This document shows positions 55,458-63,809 of a stretch of 64,000 bases of DNA, piece by piece. The number at the start of each line of letters is the position of its first letter. Within the stretch, counting starts at the first letter, position 1. Under the pieces are notes generated by a model. The model was not told the origin of the DNA. It saw nothing but the letters and a program-made list of their open reading frames with translations, and searched no databases. Location: NCBI RefSeq assembly GCF_014644435.1, contig NZ_BMKR01000014.1, positions 1 through 64,000 on the forward strand, given 5' to 3'. The DNA comes from Paenibacillus albidus. Its GTDB lineage: Bacteria; Bacillota; Bacilli; Paenibacillales; Paenibacillaceae. The position numbers and the translations under genes were made by a program.

Positions 55458-55634
55458 TGTATTTCGTGCAGCGTAATCACGCTTGAGCGGCTCCAAAGCT
55501 TGTTCTGATGTATTTAATACCTTGGACATGGCGAAAACGGGTGTTTTTCAGTCCTTTCTGCTGTTTCTGATGCATGAAATACAGTCTAATCGATCATACA
55601 CCGGAATTACTTACAATCTGATGTACAAAGTGCA
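55458..55634. repeat. Four-site array, TGYATTTNGTGCA family
   Basis: TGTATTTCGTGCA (55458), TGTATTTAATACC (55509), then inverted TGCATGAAATACA (55571) and TGTACAAAGTGCA (55622). Spacings 51, 62, 51 bp. The remainder of the 480-bp gap between rodA and spoIIR holds only the terminator at 55690. Confidence 0.88.
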
Positions 55635-55689
55635 TGAACACAAAAGTACAGTTTAAAGGCTGATGAAATACTGGGTAACCCAACTATAC

Positions 55690-55732
55690 GCCGCCAGTTT
55701 CCTTTGCAAAGGGGAGACCTGGCGGCTTTTTG
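55690..55732 (+). terminator. Rho-independent terminator
   Basis: GCCGCCAG (55690-55697) pairs with CTGGCGGC (55719-55726), followed by TTTTTGC. It lies 55 bp beyond the array and 350 bp after rodA. Confidence 0.85.
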
Positions 55733-55823
55733 CATCAAAAATAATAGATTGATAGGTTTGCAGGTTTACTCTCCCGGGCATACTGACTGACATAAGAGTT
55801 CAGTGGGAGAGGGGCAACAGACA

Positions 55824-56555
55824 ATGAATAACAATCACTCTAGTATTGGCGAATCGTTGCGGGTAACTTTTAAGTATACTGCCATTTTACTTTGTTTTTT
55901 TATGGTACTGATGATGGCCTGGGAGAGTCAAAAAACCGATGCAGCTGTAGCAGAGGTGGCCATACCGCAAGAGTCGATCCGGCTGCGTATTCTGGCGAAT
56001 TCGGATGGAACACAGGATCAGATGATCAAACGGCAAATCCGCGACAAAGTGGTCGAGCAGATGAATCAGTGGGTGACTGAGCTTGAAGATCCGCAGAGCC
56101 TGGAACAGGCGCGCAGCCTGATCCGCGGTCATCTGCCGGAGCTGAATGCCCTGGTAGGTACGGAGCTTGCGTCACGCGGTATGGATTATTCCTATAACGT
56201 GGAGCTTGGAGTGGTCCCTTTTCCCACCAAACTGTATGGCGGCACCGTCTATCCCGCCGGCGATTATGAAGCAGTGCGGGTGACACTTGGTGCGGGTAAA
56301 GGGCAAAACTGGTGGTGTGTGCTGTTCCCGCCGCTCTGCTTCATTGACGCGGGTTCCGGTGATGCCGCTGCACCTGCAACGGCTCAAGGGACGAAGACGG
56401 TTTCTGCGTCTAATGAAGAAGGGAATGGGAAGACAGTGCAGACTGTTGCAGCTGCAACTTCTGATTCAGCGGATGGCGAAACTCCTGAAGTGCGTTTCTT
56501 CGTATGGGAGCTGCTGCAAAATCTGTGGAACTGGATCAGCAGTTTATGGGCTTGA
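55824..56555 (+). CDS. spoIIR: Stage II sporulation protein R
   Basis: 243 residues from ATG 55824, with GGAGAGGGG about 10 nt upstream. A signal/membrane segment (about 20-38) precedes the secreted domain (ESIRLRILANSDGTQDQMIKR...). QNWWCVLFPPLCFID is the SpoIIR hallmark. It is made in the forespore and triggers SpoIIGA processing of pro-sigma-E in the mother cell. A Ser/Ala-rich linker and terminal WNWISSLWA follow. I could not place a convincing sigma-F promoter. Confidence 0.93.
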   Translation: MNNNHSSIGESLRVTFKYTAILLCFFMVLMMAWESQKTDAAVAEVAIPQESIRLRILANSDGTQDQMIKRQIRDKVVEQMNQWVTELEDPQSLEQARSLIRGHLPELNALVGTELASRGMDYSYNVELGVVPFPTKLYGGTVYPAGDYEAVRVTLGAGKGQNWWCVLFPPLCFIDAGSGDAAAPATAQGTKTVSASNEEGNGKTVQTVAAATSDSADGETPEVRFFVWELLQNLWNWISSLWA

Positions 56556-56697
56556 TCAGATATGGTACTATTTGAGAAGCGGATCGGTTGCGGCTCCACC
56601 TGGTGGGGCCGTTTCTTCTTGGCTGGACTGGCGGCTCTGCCGCTTTAGCTTCACAGCTGCGCTCTCGCGAATAATCTTGAGTAGAAAGCCTGGGATA

Positions 56698-57876
56698 ATG
56701 ATGAACAAACACAATGACCCGTTGTTCGCTGTTCAGCGCAATAGCGGGGACATCCGACATACTGTAAATTGGGAACTGGATTATGCCAAAGGAATGGAGG
56801 CAGCATCGCTTGTGACTGGTGGCACCGACTGGCCGGCGCTGACGGAAGCGGCGGAGATGCTCCGGCAGGGAAGTACGGTAGCCTTTCCGACGGAGACGGT
56901 ATATGGCCTGGGTGCGGATGCGCGAAACACGGCAGCGGTAGAAGCGGTGTTTGCTGCCAAAGGCCGCCCATCCGATAATCCGCTGATTGTGCATATCGCC
57001 GATCCGGCTGCTCTTACGGGCCTGGTCACCGAGGTTCATCCGGCGGCGGCAGCTTTGATGAATGCGTATTGGCCCGGGCCGCTGACGCTGGTGCTGCCCG
57101 TTCGGCCCGGCGTGTTGTCGCCCCGTGTAACCGCCGGGCTCGACACGGTTGGCGTGCGCATGCCCGACCATCCGGTGGCGCTGGCTTTGCTCAGCGCCGC
57201 GGGCTGCCCGGTGGCCGCGCCCAGCGCCAACCGCTCCGGGCGGCCGAGTCCGACCCTGGCCGCCCACGTGCTGGACGACCTCGCCGGTTATATCGGCGGG
57301 GTCCTGGACGGCGGCCCGGCCGGGGTCGGCCTGGAGTCGACCGTCGTCCAGGTGCAGCCGGACGGCACCGCCCTGGTGCTGCGCCCCGGCGGCATCACGG
57401 CAGAGCAGCTCGCCGCCGTCGTGGGCCCGGCTGCCGTGGCCGCCGTGCCTGAACCCGCCGCAGGCTCCGCTACTGCGGCCGCGAACCCTGCCCCGCGCGC
57501 GCCGGGCATGAAGTACACGCACTACGCGCCGCGCGGCTGGCTCGGCGTAGTGCGCGGCGCTTCGCCGCAACGCGTGGCCGAAGCTGCCGCAGAGCAGCTC
57601 GCAGCGGCGAAGCTGGGCGGCGAAGTCACGGGCCTGCTCCTCTTCGAGGAGCATCAGGCCCTCTACCCCGCCGCGGCCGCTGACTGCGTGGTGTCTCTCG
57701 GCTCGCTAGCCTCGCCGGAGGAGGGCGCGCGCTCACTGTATGCCGCGCTGCGGCGCTTCGATGAAGCGGGAGCGACTTACATCCTGGCCGAGGCCTGCCC
57801 TGAGGCCGGCCTCGGCGCCGCCATTATGAACCGGCTGATGAAAGCCGCCGGCGGTTCCATCATCGACGCCGGCTGA
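56698..57876 (+). CDS. ywlC: L-threonylcarbamoyladenylate synthase (Sua5/YwlC)
   Basis: 392 residues from the tandem ATGs at 56698/56701. TETVYGLGADA, AKGRPSDNPLIVHI and APSANRSGRPSPT form the YrdC active site that makes threonylcarbamoyl-AMP for tRNA t6A. PRAPGMKYTHYAP links to the C-terminal Sua5 domain. The ribosome site is weak. The reading frame also runs upstream over spoIIR, which I reject as coding. DNA from about 57050 to 57870 is markedly GC-rich. Confidence 0.9.
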   Translation: MMNKHNDPLFAVQRNSGDIRHTVNWELDYAKGMEAASLVTGGTDWPALTEAAEMLRQGSTVAFPTETVYGLGADARNTAAVEAVFAAKGRPSDNPLIVHIADPAALTGLVTEVHPAAAALMNAYWPGPLTLVLPVRPGVLSPRVTAGLDTVGVRMPDHPVALALLSAAGCPVAAPSANRSGRPSPTLAAHVLDDLAGYIGGVLDGGPAGVGLESTVVQVQPDGTALVLRPGGITAEQLAAVVGPAAVAAVPEPAAGSATAAANPAPRAPGMKYTHYAPRGWLGVVRGASPQRVAEAAAEQLAAAKLGGEVTGLLLFEEHQALYPAAAADCVVSLGSLASPEEGARSLYAALRRFDEAGATYILAEACPEAGLGAAIMNRLMKAAGGSIIDAG

Positions 57877-58005
57877 GCCCCGGCATTTTGTACATCCTGC
57901 CTGTAAGGCTTTTTCGACTATAGTTGCGGTGCTGCCCCTGTCATGTTCACCCCCTTGTCCGCATATCGTGGTTGTACAAGATATTTGGACTTGGGGGGCT
58001 TAAGG

Positions 58006-58581
58006 ATGGGCATAGGCGAACTATATCCAGCATGGGGACAGACCGTAACAATTGCAATGATGGCGGTTGCACTGGGAATGGATGCCTTTTCACTAGGCGT
58101 CGGAATTGGCATGAAAGGGATTCGTCTGCTGCATGTGCTGCAAATGAGCCTGCTGATTGCCCTGTTTCACGTGCTTATGCCGCTTGTAGGATTGTTGACG
58201 GGGAGTTATGTGGGGCAATTGCTGGGCCAGGTTACGGCCTATGCTGCCGGAGGCCTGCTGGTGCTGCTGGGGGCGCATATGCTGTATAATTCATTTCGTT
58301 CGAACACCGCAGGGCCGGTGCGTGCGGTGAATCATCGGACCTTTCTCGGGATGCTGCTCATCTCGCTGAGCGTAAGTATAGATTCCTTTTCCGTCGGGGT
58401 ATCACTGGGGATGTTTGTGAACAGTGTGCTGATTACCGTGTTGGCATTCGGGGTTTGCGGAGGACTGATGGCTATTACCGGACTGCTGCTGGGGCGGCAT
58501 GTCAGCCGGAGCCTCGGCGAATACGGGGAAGCGCTCGGCGGAGCCATACTGCTGGGGTTTGGCTTGCTGTTCATCTTCTGA
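58006..58581 (+). CDS. mntP: Manganese efflux pump MntP (YwlD)
   Basis: 191 residues with six membrane segments. The paired acidic motifs are ALGMDAFSLGVGIGM and SVSIDSFSVGVSLGM, the symmetrical DxxS repeats of MntP. ATG 58006 follows GGGGGGCTTAAGG. No yybP-ykoY-type manganese riboswitch was recognised upstream. Sits in the expected ywlC-ywlD-ywlE order. Confidence 0.92.
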   Translation: MGIGELYPAWGQTVTIAMMAVALGMDAFSLGVGIGMKGIRLLHVLQMSLLIALFHVLMPLVGLLTGSYVGQLLGQVTAYAAGGLLVLLGAHMLYNSFRSNTAGPVRAVNHRTFLGMLLISLSVSIDSFSVGVSLGMFVNSVLITVLAFGVCGGLMAITGLLLGRHVSRSLGEYGEALGGAILLGFGLLFIF

Positions 58582-58626
58582 TACAATAACGGCAAACGAT
58601 TTTTTTAGTTTATGGGGGTGGAAAGC

Positions 58627-59214
58627 ATGCTGCATATTTTAATTGTCTGCACCGGAAATACGTGCCGCAGTCCGATGGCTGAAGGCCTTTTGCGGAAGCT
58701 CGCGCAGGAACGGGGGATTGATCTGGAAGTGCGGTCTGCGGGAGTCTCCGCCATTCCCGGCACTTCAATTTCCAGACACGCCGCAGCTATACTGCGGGAG
58801 GAAGGGATCAACGATCTAGTGAAGTCCTCTCAAGTAACCGGGCAGACCATCGCCTGGGCCGATTTGGTGCTCACTTTAACCGGAGGACACAAGCGCCATC
58901 TGCTGCAATATTTTCCCGAGGCTGTGGCGAAGACCTATACGCTTAAGGAATACGTTCATGATGAAGCGGCAACCACCAGTGATATCAAGGAGCTGGATAG
59001 TCTGTATGCCGAGTCCGAGATGGCTATTGCGCTTGGCGGTGAGCCGGATGCGGCGGCGATGCAGCGGATGATCGAGATCCGCCAGCGTATTCCGAGCTTT
59101 GACATTACCGATCCGTTTGGTGGAAGCCGTGAAGACTACGAATTGGCCGCTTCTGAAATCCGTACAGCACTGCATGGCCTGCTGGATAAGCTGGAAGCCT
59201 TGCGCCGGCTGTAA
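58627..59214 (+). CDS. ywlE: Low-molecular-weight phosphatase (YwlE-type protein-arginine phosphatase)
   Basis: 195 residues from ATG 58627. The P loop is CTGNTCRS (Cys8 to Arg14); Thr12 matches the Thr that gives B. subtilis YwlE its arginine-phosphate specificity. The general acid is Asp of DPFGG (about 161). Between LKEYV and DPFGG there are about 38 extra residues compared with B. subtilis YwlE. It removes phospho-arginine marks placed by McsB. The terminator at 59339 follows. Confidence 0.9.
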   Translation: MLHILIVCTGNTCRSPMAEGLLRKLAQERGIDLEVRSAGVSAIPGTSISRHAAAILREEGINDLVKSSQVTGQTIAWADLVLTLTGGHKRHLLQYFPEAVAKTYTLKEYVHDEAATTSDIKELDSLYAESEMAIALGGEPDAAAMQRMIEIRQRIPSFDITDPFGGSREDYELAASEIRTALHGLLDKLEALRRL

Positions 59215-59338
59215 AGGTGTTGATTTTCGGAGGGCTATGCTTTAAGATAAAAGAACAAATATCGGTTCCGGTGTAACTGGCGACAAATGTGGAGCAAACC
59301 ACGATGGAGCACTGGAATAAACGGCCGGTCGCCTGGGC

Positions 59339-59379
59339 AAAAGAGCAAATCCGCAGCTACCTGCGGACTGCTCTTTTTT
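59339..59379 (+). terminator. Rho-independent terminator upstream of ywlG
   Basis: AAAAGAGCA (59339-59347) pairs with TGCTCTTTT (59369-59377), with an inner CCGCAG/CTGCGG stem. It ends the ywlC-ywlD-ywlE unit and shows that the longer in-frame ywlG start is not real. Confidence 0.88.
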
Positions 59380-59426
59380 GTTTAAATTTAAGAACTGTCA
59401 GCTCCGTCATATCTTTGGAGGAGGGA

Positions 59427-60014
59427 ATGCAAGTGGATGAGTCCGAATTGTCCTTGACCGCAGCGACAGCGGAGGTGCTTCGTGAGCTGGCTGCTGCCGG
59501 GAAGCTGGATTCCGGCAAAATTGTTGTAGTAGGGGTCAGCACCAGCGAGGTTGCGGGTGCCCGCATCGGTACCGGTGGCGCACTTGATGTGGCGCAGCAG
59601 CTGCTGGATGGGGTGCGTCAGGCTGCGGAAGAGTTTGGCTTCCAGCCGGTGTATCAGTGCTGCGAGCATTTGAACCGTGCGCTTGTTATGGAGCGGTCCT
59701 TGCTGGAAGCCCTGGGATTGAACGAGGTTGCGGCGGTGCCTGTTCCGGGAGCCGGAGGCTCCATGGCAGCAGCGGCTTTCCGCTCCATGGCTGATCCTGT
59801 TCTGGCTGAGACGGTGCAGGCCCATGCCGGCATTGACATTGGCGAGACGCTGATCGGTATGCATCTGCGCCGGGTAGCTGTCCCGTTCCGGCCGACACTC
59901 CGCTACATTGGCGCAGCCCGTGTAAATGCAGCCTGGACGCGTCCGGCGCTGATCGGCGGCGAGCGTGCGGTATACCGCACGCCGGAGACAAGCGGGGCTC
60001 AGCTTTGCGATTAA
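59427..60014 (+). CDS. ywlG: TIGR01440 family protein YwlG
   Basis: 195 residues from ATG 59427, with GGAGGAGG directly upstream. The conserved segments are VVVGVSTSEVAGARIGTGGA, QCCEHLNRALVMER and GIDIGETLIGMHLRRVAVP. The family is widespread in Firmicutes next to glyA, and its function is unknown. rpiB (ywlF), which precedes it in B. subtilis, is absent here. Confidence 0.9.
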   Translation: MQVDESELSLTAATAEVLRELAAAGKLDSGKIVVVGVSTSEVAGARIGTGGALDVAQQLLDGVRQAAEEFGFQPVYQCCEHLNRALVMERSLLEALGLNEVAAVPVPGAGGSMAAAAFRSMADPVLAETVQAHAGIDIGETLIGMHLRRVAVPFRPTLRYIGAARVNAAWTRPALIGGERAVYRTPETSGAQLCD

Positions 60015-60072
60015 ACAGCAGTTTTTTAGGAATCACAACCTATCATACAAACCCAAGGAGGAAATACAAATC

Positions 60073-61320
60073 ATGGAACAATTGCGTAAGAGTGACCCGG
60101 CAGTACTGGAAGCGATGGGACTGGAGCTGAAACGTCAGCGTGCCAATATTGAGCTTATTGCCTCGGAGAATATCGTCAGCGAAGCCGTGATGGAAGCGAT
60201 GGGTTCGGTGCTTACCAACAAATACGCGGAAGGATATCCGGGTAAACGTTACTATGGTGGTTGTGAAGATGTGGATATTGTTGAGAATCTGGCCCGCGAC
60301 CGTGCCAAAGAGCTGTTTGGTGCAGAACATGTCAACGTACAGCCGCACTCCGGCGCGCAAGCGAACATGGCTGTTTATCTGGCGGCACTTAAACCCGGCG
60401 ATACCGTGCTGGGCATGAATCTGGCGCATGGCGGCCATTTGACGCATGGCAGCCCGGTTAATGCTTCCGGCTTGCTCTATAACTTCGTTGCCTATGGTGT
60501 GCAGGAAGATACTTTCCTGATTGATTATGATGAAGTCCGCAAAGCTGCTTTCAAACACCGTCCCAAAATGATCGTTGCCGGTGCAAGTGCATACCCGCGC
60601 ATTATTGATTTTGAAGCTCTTGCTTCCATTGCGAATGACGTTGGTGCGTTGTTCATGGTGGACATGGCGCATATCGCCGGTCTGGTAGCGGCAGGACTTC
60701 ACCCAAGTCCGGTGCCTCATGCCCATTTCGTGACGACTACAACCCACAAAACGCTGCGCGGTCCGCGCGGAGGACTCATCATGTGCAGACAGCCGTGGGC
60801 AGCTGCCATCGACAAAGCGGTGTTCCCGGGAACACAAGGCGGTCCACTGATGCATGTGATTGCTTCCAAAGCAGTAGCGCTCGGTGAGGCTTTGCTTCCA
60901 TCCTTTAAGACGTATGCGGAGAATGTCGTGAAGAACGCCAAGGTGCTTGCAGAGACGCTGGTAGCTGAAGGGATTAACATTGTTTCCGGCGGAACAGACA
61001 ATCACTTGATGCTGCTGGATACCCGCAATCTGGGGATTACCGGCAAGGATGCAGAGAAGGTGCTGGACTCCATTGGAATTACTGTGAACAAAAATGCGAT
61101 CCCGTTTGACCCGACCAGCCCTTTTGTCACCAGTGGTATCCGTATCGGCACACCTGCCATCACTTCCCGTGGCATGGACGAGCAGGCTATGAAAGTAATC
61201 GGCCGGATTGTGGCGAACGTGCTGAAGAATCCGAAGGATGAAACGAAGCTTGCTGAAGCTGCCCGTGAAGTGGCTGCACTTACAGAACAATACCCGCTTT
61301 ACCCTGAACTTCAGTATTAA
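60073..61320 (+). CDS. glyA: Serine hydroxymethyltransferase
   Basis: 415 residues from ATG 60073 with AAGGAGGAAA upstream. ELIASENIVS, KYAEGYPGKRYYGGCE and the PLP Lys in TTTTHKTLRGPRGG (about 226) are diagnostic. It converts serine and THF to glycine and methylene-THF in the cytosol. It is 58 bp after ywlG and ended by the hairpin at 61362. Together with fhs at 17.4 kb it covers the two entries into the folate C1 pool. Confidence 0.97.
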   Translation: MEQLRKSDPAVLEAMGLELKRQRANIELIASENIVSEAVMEAMGSVLTNKYAEGYPGKRYYGGCEDVDIVENLARDRAKELFGAEHVNVQPHSGAQANMAVYLAALKPGDTVLGMNLAHGGHLTHGSPVNASGLLYNFVAYGVQEDTFLIDYDEVRKAAFKHRPKMIVAGASAYPRIIDFEALASIANDVGALFMVDMAHIAGLVAAGLHPSPVPHAHFVTTTTHKTLRGPRGGLIMCRQPWAAAIDKAVFPGTQGGPLMHVIASKAVALGEALLPSFKTYAENVVKNAKVLAETLVAEGINIVSGGTDNHLMLLDTRNLGITGKDAEKVLDSIGITVNKNAIPFDPTSPFVTSGIRIGTPAITSRGMDEQAMKVIGRIVANVLKNPKDETKLAEAAREVAALTEQYPLYPELQY

Positions 61321-61361
61321 TACTCTATAGATCCTTAGTAGAGGATTGTACCGATATGCTG

Positions 61362-61404
61362 CCTTCGTGACCCTGGATGACCGGGCTTCACGAAGGTTTT
61401 TTTA
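61362..61404 (+). terminator. Rho-independent terminator after glyA
   Basis: CCTTCGTGA (61362-61370) pairs with TCACGAAGG (61388-61396), followed by seven Ts. The remaining 380 bp up to upp hold AT-rich DNA, a TATAAT (61704-61709) and a weak cre-like AAAGCGCTTT (about 61736-61745), but no gene. Confidence 0.92.
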
Positions 61405-61788
61405 TAGGGAAATACACCTGGTTGCAGCAGTATGTTGTAGAATGTTCACATTTATGAAGTGGGAAATGGTTGAAATGTAATGAAAAACAAAATGAAAGTT
61501 CATGTAATTTTCAAAAATATTAGTGAAAGAAATGTGAAGAGTATGAAAATGGCGATTATGTATAAACTAATTCACGGTTTACATCATTTTTAACCCCAAT
61601 ACGTCCAGAACTGGATTGACATTTGCCGGGAAACCTGCAGCTTTTGCCTTCTTGTGAAAGAAAATCCGTATTCCTCGTAGGTGAAAAGAGGAGGAGGTGA
61701 TGATATAATAGACAAGATTTAGCCGTAATAAAGCAAAAGCGCTTTCCAGGCTATAGACAAGACTTACAATTACCGGAGGGACAAGTTG

Positions 61789-62418
61789 ATGGGAAAATTG
61801 GTGATTTGCGATCATCCTTTGATTCAGCACAAATTAACATTTATTCGCGACGTGCGTACTAACACTAAGGAATTCAGAGAACATGTGGATGAAGTGGCTA
61901 CTTTGATGGCGTATGAAATTACACGGGATATCCCGCTAGAGACGATTACAGTTCAGACTCCTGTGGCTGAAACGGAGAGCAAAGTGATCTCGGGCAGAAT
62001 GCTTGGGCTTGTTCCCATTCTCCGTGCCGGTCTTGGAATGACGGAAGGTGTGCTGAAGCTGCTGCCAGCAGCAAAAGTAGGACATGTAGGGCTGTTCCGT
62101 GACCCTGAAACGCTGCAGCCGGTGGAATATTACATTAAGCTGCCTACAGATGTGCAGGAACGTGAATTGATCGTGATTGATCCGATGCTAGCAACCGGCG
62201 GGTCGGCCATTGCAGCGATTACATCCCTGAAGAACCGTGGCTGCACCCAGATCAAAATGATGAACCTCATTGCTGCCCCGGAGGGTGTAGCTGCCGTTCA
62301 GGAAGCGCATCCGGATGTGGATATTTATGTCGCTGCGCTGGATGACCATCTGAACGAGCACGGTTATATCGTTCCTGGACTCGGGGATGCCGGCGACCGT
62401 CTTTATGGAACCAAATAG
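61789..62418 (+). CDS. upp: Uracil phosphoribosyltransferase
   Basis: 209 residues from ATG 61789, with CGGAGGG about 10 nt upstream. LVPILRAGLGM, the PRPP loop VIDPMLATGGSA and the C-terminal GLGDAGDRLYGT bind PRPP and uracil. It salvages uracil to UMP. Conserved position between glyA and mnaA. Confidence 0.96.
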   Translation: MGKLVICDHPLIQHKLTFIRDVRTNTKEFREHVDEVATLMAYEITRDIPLETITVQTPVAETESKVISGRMLGLVPILRAGLGMTEGVLKLLPAAKVGHVGLFRDPETLQPVEYYIKLPTDVQERELIVIDPMLATGGSAIAAITSLKNRGCTQIKMMNLIAAPEGVAAVQEAHPDVDIYVAALDDHLNEHGYIVPGLGDAGDRLYGTK

Positions 62419-62470
62419 CAGGGAGTAACGTAGAAGTATTGGCGAGAGCAATGAAGAAAGGGTAGGGGAT

Positions 62471-63625
62471 ATGTCCAAAATTAAAGTGATGACAATTTTC
62501 GGAGTGCGTCCTGAGGCGATTAAAATGGCGCCGCTGGTACTCGAATTAAACAAACATCCGGAGCATATTGAATCGTTGGTTTGCGTGACTGCGCAGCACC
62601 GTGAACTGTTGGATCAGGTGCTGGAGGTATTCAAGATTACACCTGATTTTGACCTGGATGTCATGAAGGACCGCCAGACGCTGAATGAAATTACCATTCG
62701 TGTGCTTGAAGGGCTGGAGCCTGTGCTCCGCGAAGCCAAGCCGGATCTTGTACTTGTGCATGGTGATACCTTGACTACTTTCCTGGCCAGCTATGCTTCA
62801 TTTCTGCAGCAAATTCAGGTTGGGCATGTAGAAGCAGGGCTTCGGACCTGGAATAAGCTGTCGCCTTATCCGGAAGAAATGAACCGTCAATTGACGGGAG
62901 TGCTGGCGGATTTGCACTTTGCTCCTACGGGGGGGGCAGCGGATAACCTAAGACATGAGAACAAAAAAGAATCAAGTATCTATATCACAGGCAACACCGT
63001 AACCGATGTGTTTCAATATACCGTACAGCCGGATTATCAGCATCCTGTTCTAGATTTTGCTGCTGGAAAAAGACTAATTCTGATGACGGCGCATCGCAGA
63101 GAATCGCAGGGCGAACCGCACCGTCATATTTTCCGTGCTGTCAAAAGAATCGCTGATGAATTTGAGGATGTTGCTATTGTATATCCTGTGCATCCGAGTC
63201 CGGCAGTCAAGGAACCTGCACATGAAATCTTAGGCGGACATCCGAGAATTAAGCTGATTGATCCACTTGACGTTGTGGATCTGCACAATTTTTATCCACA
63301 TACCCACTTGATATTAACCGATTCCGGCGGCTTGCAAGAGGAAGCTCCCTCATTCGGGGTTCCTGTGCTGGTGCTGCGGGATACAACCGAACGTCCGGAG
63401 GGAATCGCAGCCGGAACATTGGAGCTTGTGGGGACGGACGAGGAGAAGGTGTATCAACGGACACATGCTCTGCTGACTGATCAGGAGCTCTATCAGTCCA
63501 TGAGCCGGGCCGCCAACCCGTACGGAGACGGCAAAGCCTCCGAAAGAATTGTCAATGCGATTTTGCACCATTTCGGGATCAAAAAAGAGCGTCCTGAAGA
63601 ATTTCACACAATGTTCACAAATTAA
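62471..63625 (+). CDS. mnaA: UDP-N-acetylglucosamine 2-epimerase (non-hydrolysing)
   Basis: 384 residues. FGVRPEAIKMAPLV and HGDTLTTF form the N-terminal sugar-nucleotide fold, then VGHVEAGLRT and LTDSGGLQEEAPSFGVPVLVLRDTTERPEG hold the catalytic Glu and His region. It interconverts UDP-GlcNAc and UDP-ManNAc for wall polymers. Probably in one unit with upp (52-bp gap). Confidence 0.95.
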   Translation: MSKIKVMTIFGVRPEAIKMAPLVLELNKHPEHIESLVCVTAQHRELLDQVLEVFKITPDFDLDVMKDRQTLNEITIRVLEGLEPVLREAKPDLVLVHGDTLTTFLASYASFLQQIQVGHVEAGLRTWNKLSPYPEEMNRQLTGVLADLHFAPTGGAADNLRHENKKESSIYITGNTVTDVFQYTVQPDYQHPVLDFAAGKRLILMTAHRRESQGEPHRHIFRAVKRIADEFEDVAIVYPVHPSPAVKEPAHEILGGHPRIKLIDPLDVVDLHNFYPHTHLILTDSGGLQEEAPSFGVPVLVLRDTTERPEGIAAGTLELVGTDEEKVYQRTHALLTDQELYQSMSRAANPYGDGKASERIVNAILHHFGIKKERPEEFHTMFTN

Positions 63626-63762
63626 CCAGAAAATTGATGGGAACAATATTTCTGAACTGTAAAATCAACATACAGTGAAACTGTACGGTTTATATGGTTT
63701 TGGAACGTTTTGCTGTGATTATTTTCATGTTTTCATGGGATTTCGGGTATTGTTCAATGAAT

Positions 63763-63791
63763 TGACAAAGAGTCAGGAAATTCAGTAAAAT
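63763..63791 (+). promoter_or_regulatory. Strong sigma-A promoter of the atp operon
   Basis: TTGACA (63763-63768) and TAAAAT (63786-63791) are separated by 17 bp and lie just before the AtpZ/AtpI-like start. Confidence 0.75.
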
Positions 63792-63809
63792 TAGTTGGGA
63801 TTGTAGCCG

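Noticed and set aside
56287..56697. N-terminal extension of ywlC overlapping spoIIR
   Set aside because: It lies over spoIIR coding sequence in another frame and has no resemblance to Sua5; the ATGs at 56698/56701 fit the family.
59289..59426. N-terminal extension of ywlG
   Set aside because: It runs through a strong terminator, whereas ATG 59427 has a consensus ribosome site.
60043..61290. 415-codon open frame opposite glyA
   Set aside because: Antisense shadow of glyA, without start signals or family features.
61480..61593. 37-codon open frame between glyA and upp
   Set aside because: No ribosome site and Lys/Met-rich composition expected from AT-rich noncoding DNA.
61730..61750. cre site ahead of upp
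   Set aside because: The core AAAGCGCTTT is present but three consensus positions differ and no sugar-related gene follows; mentioned only in passing.
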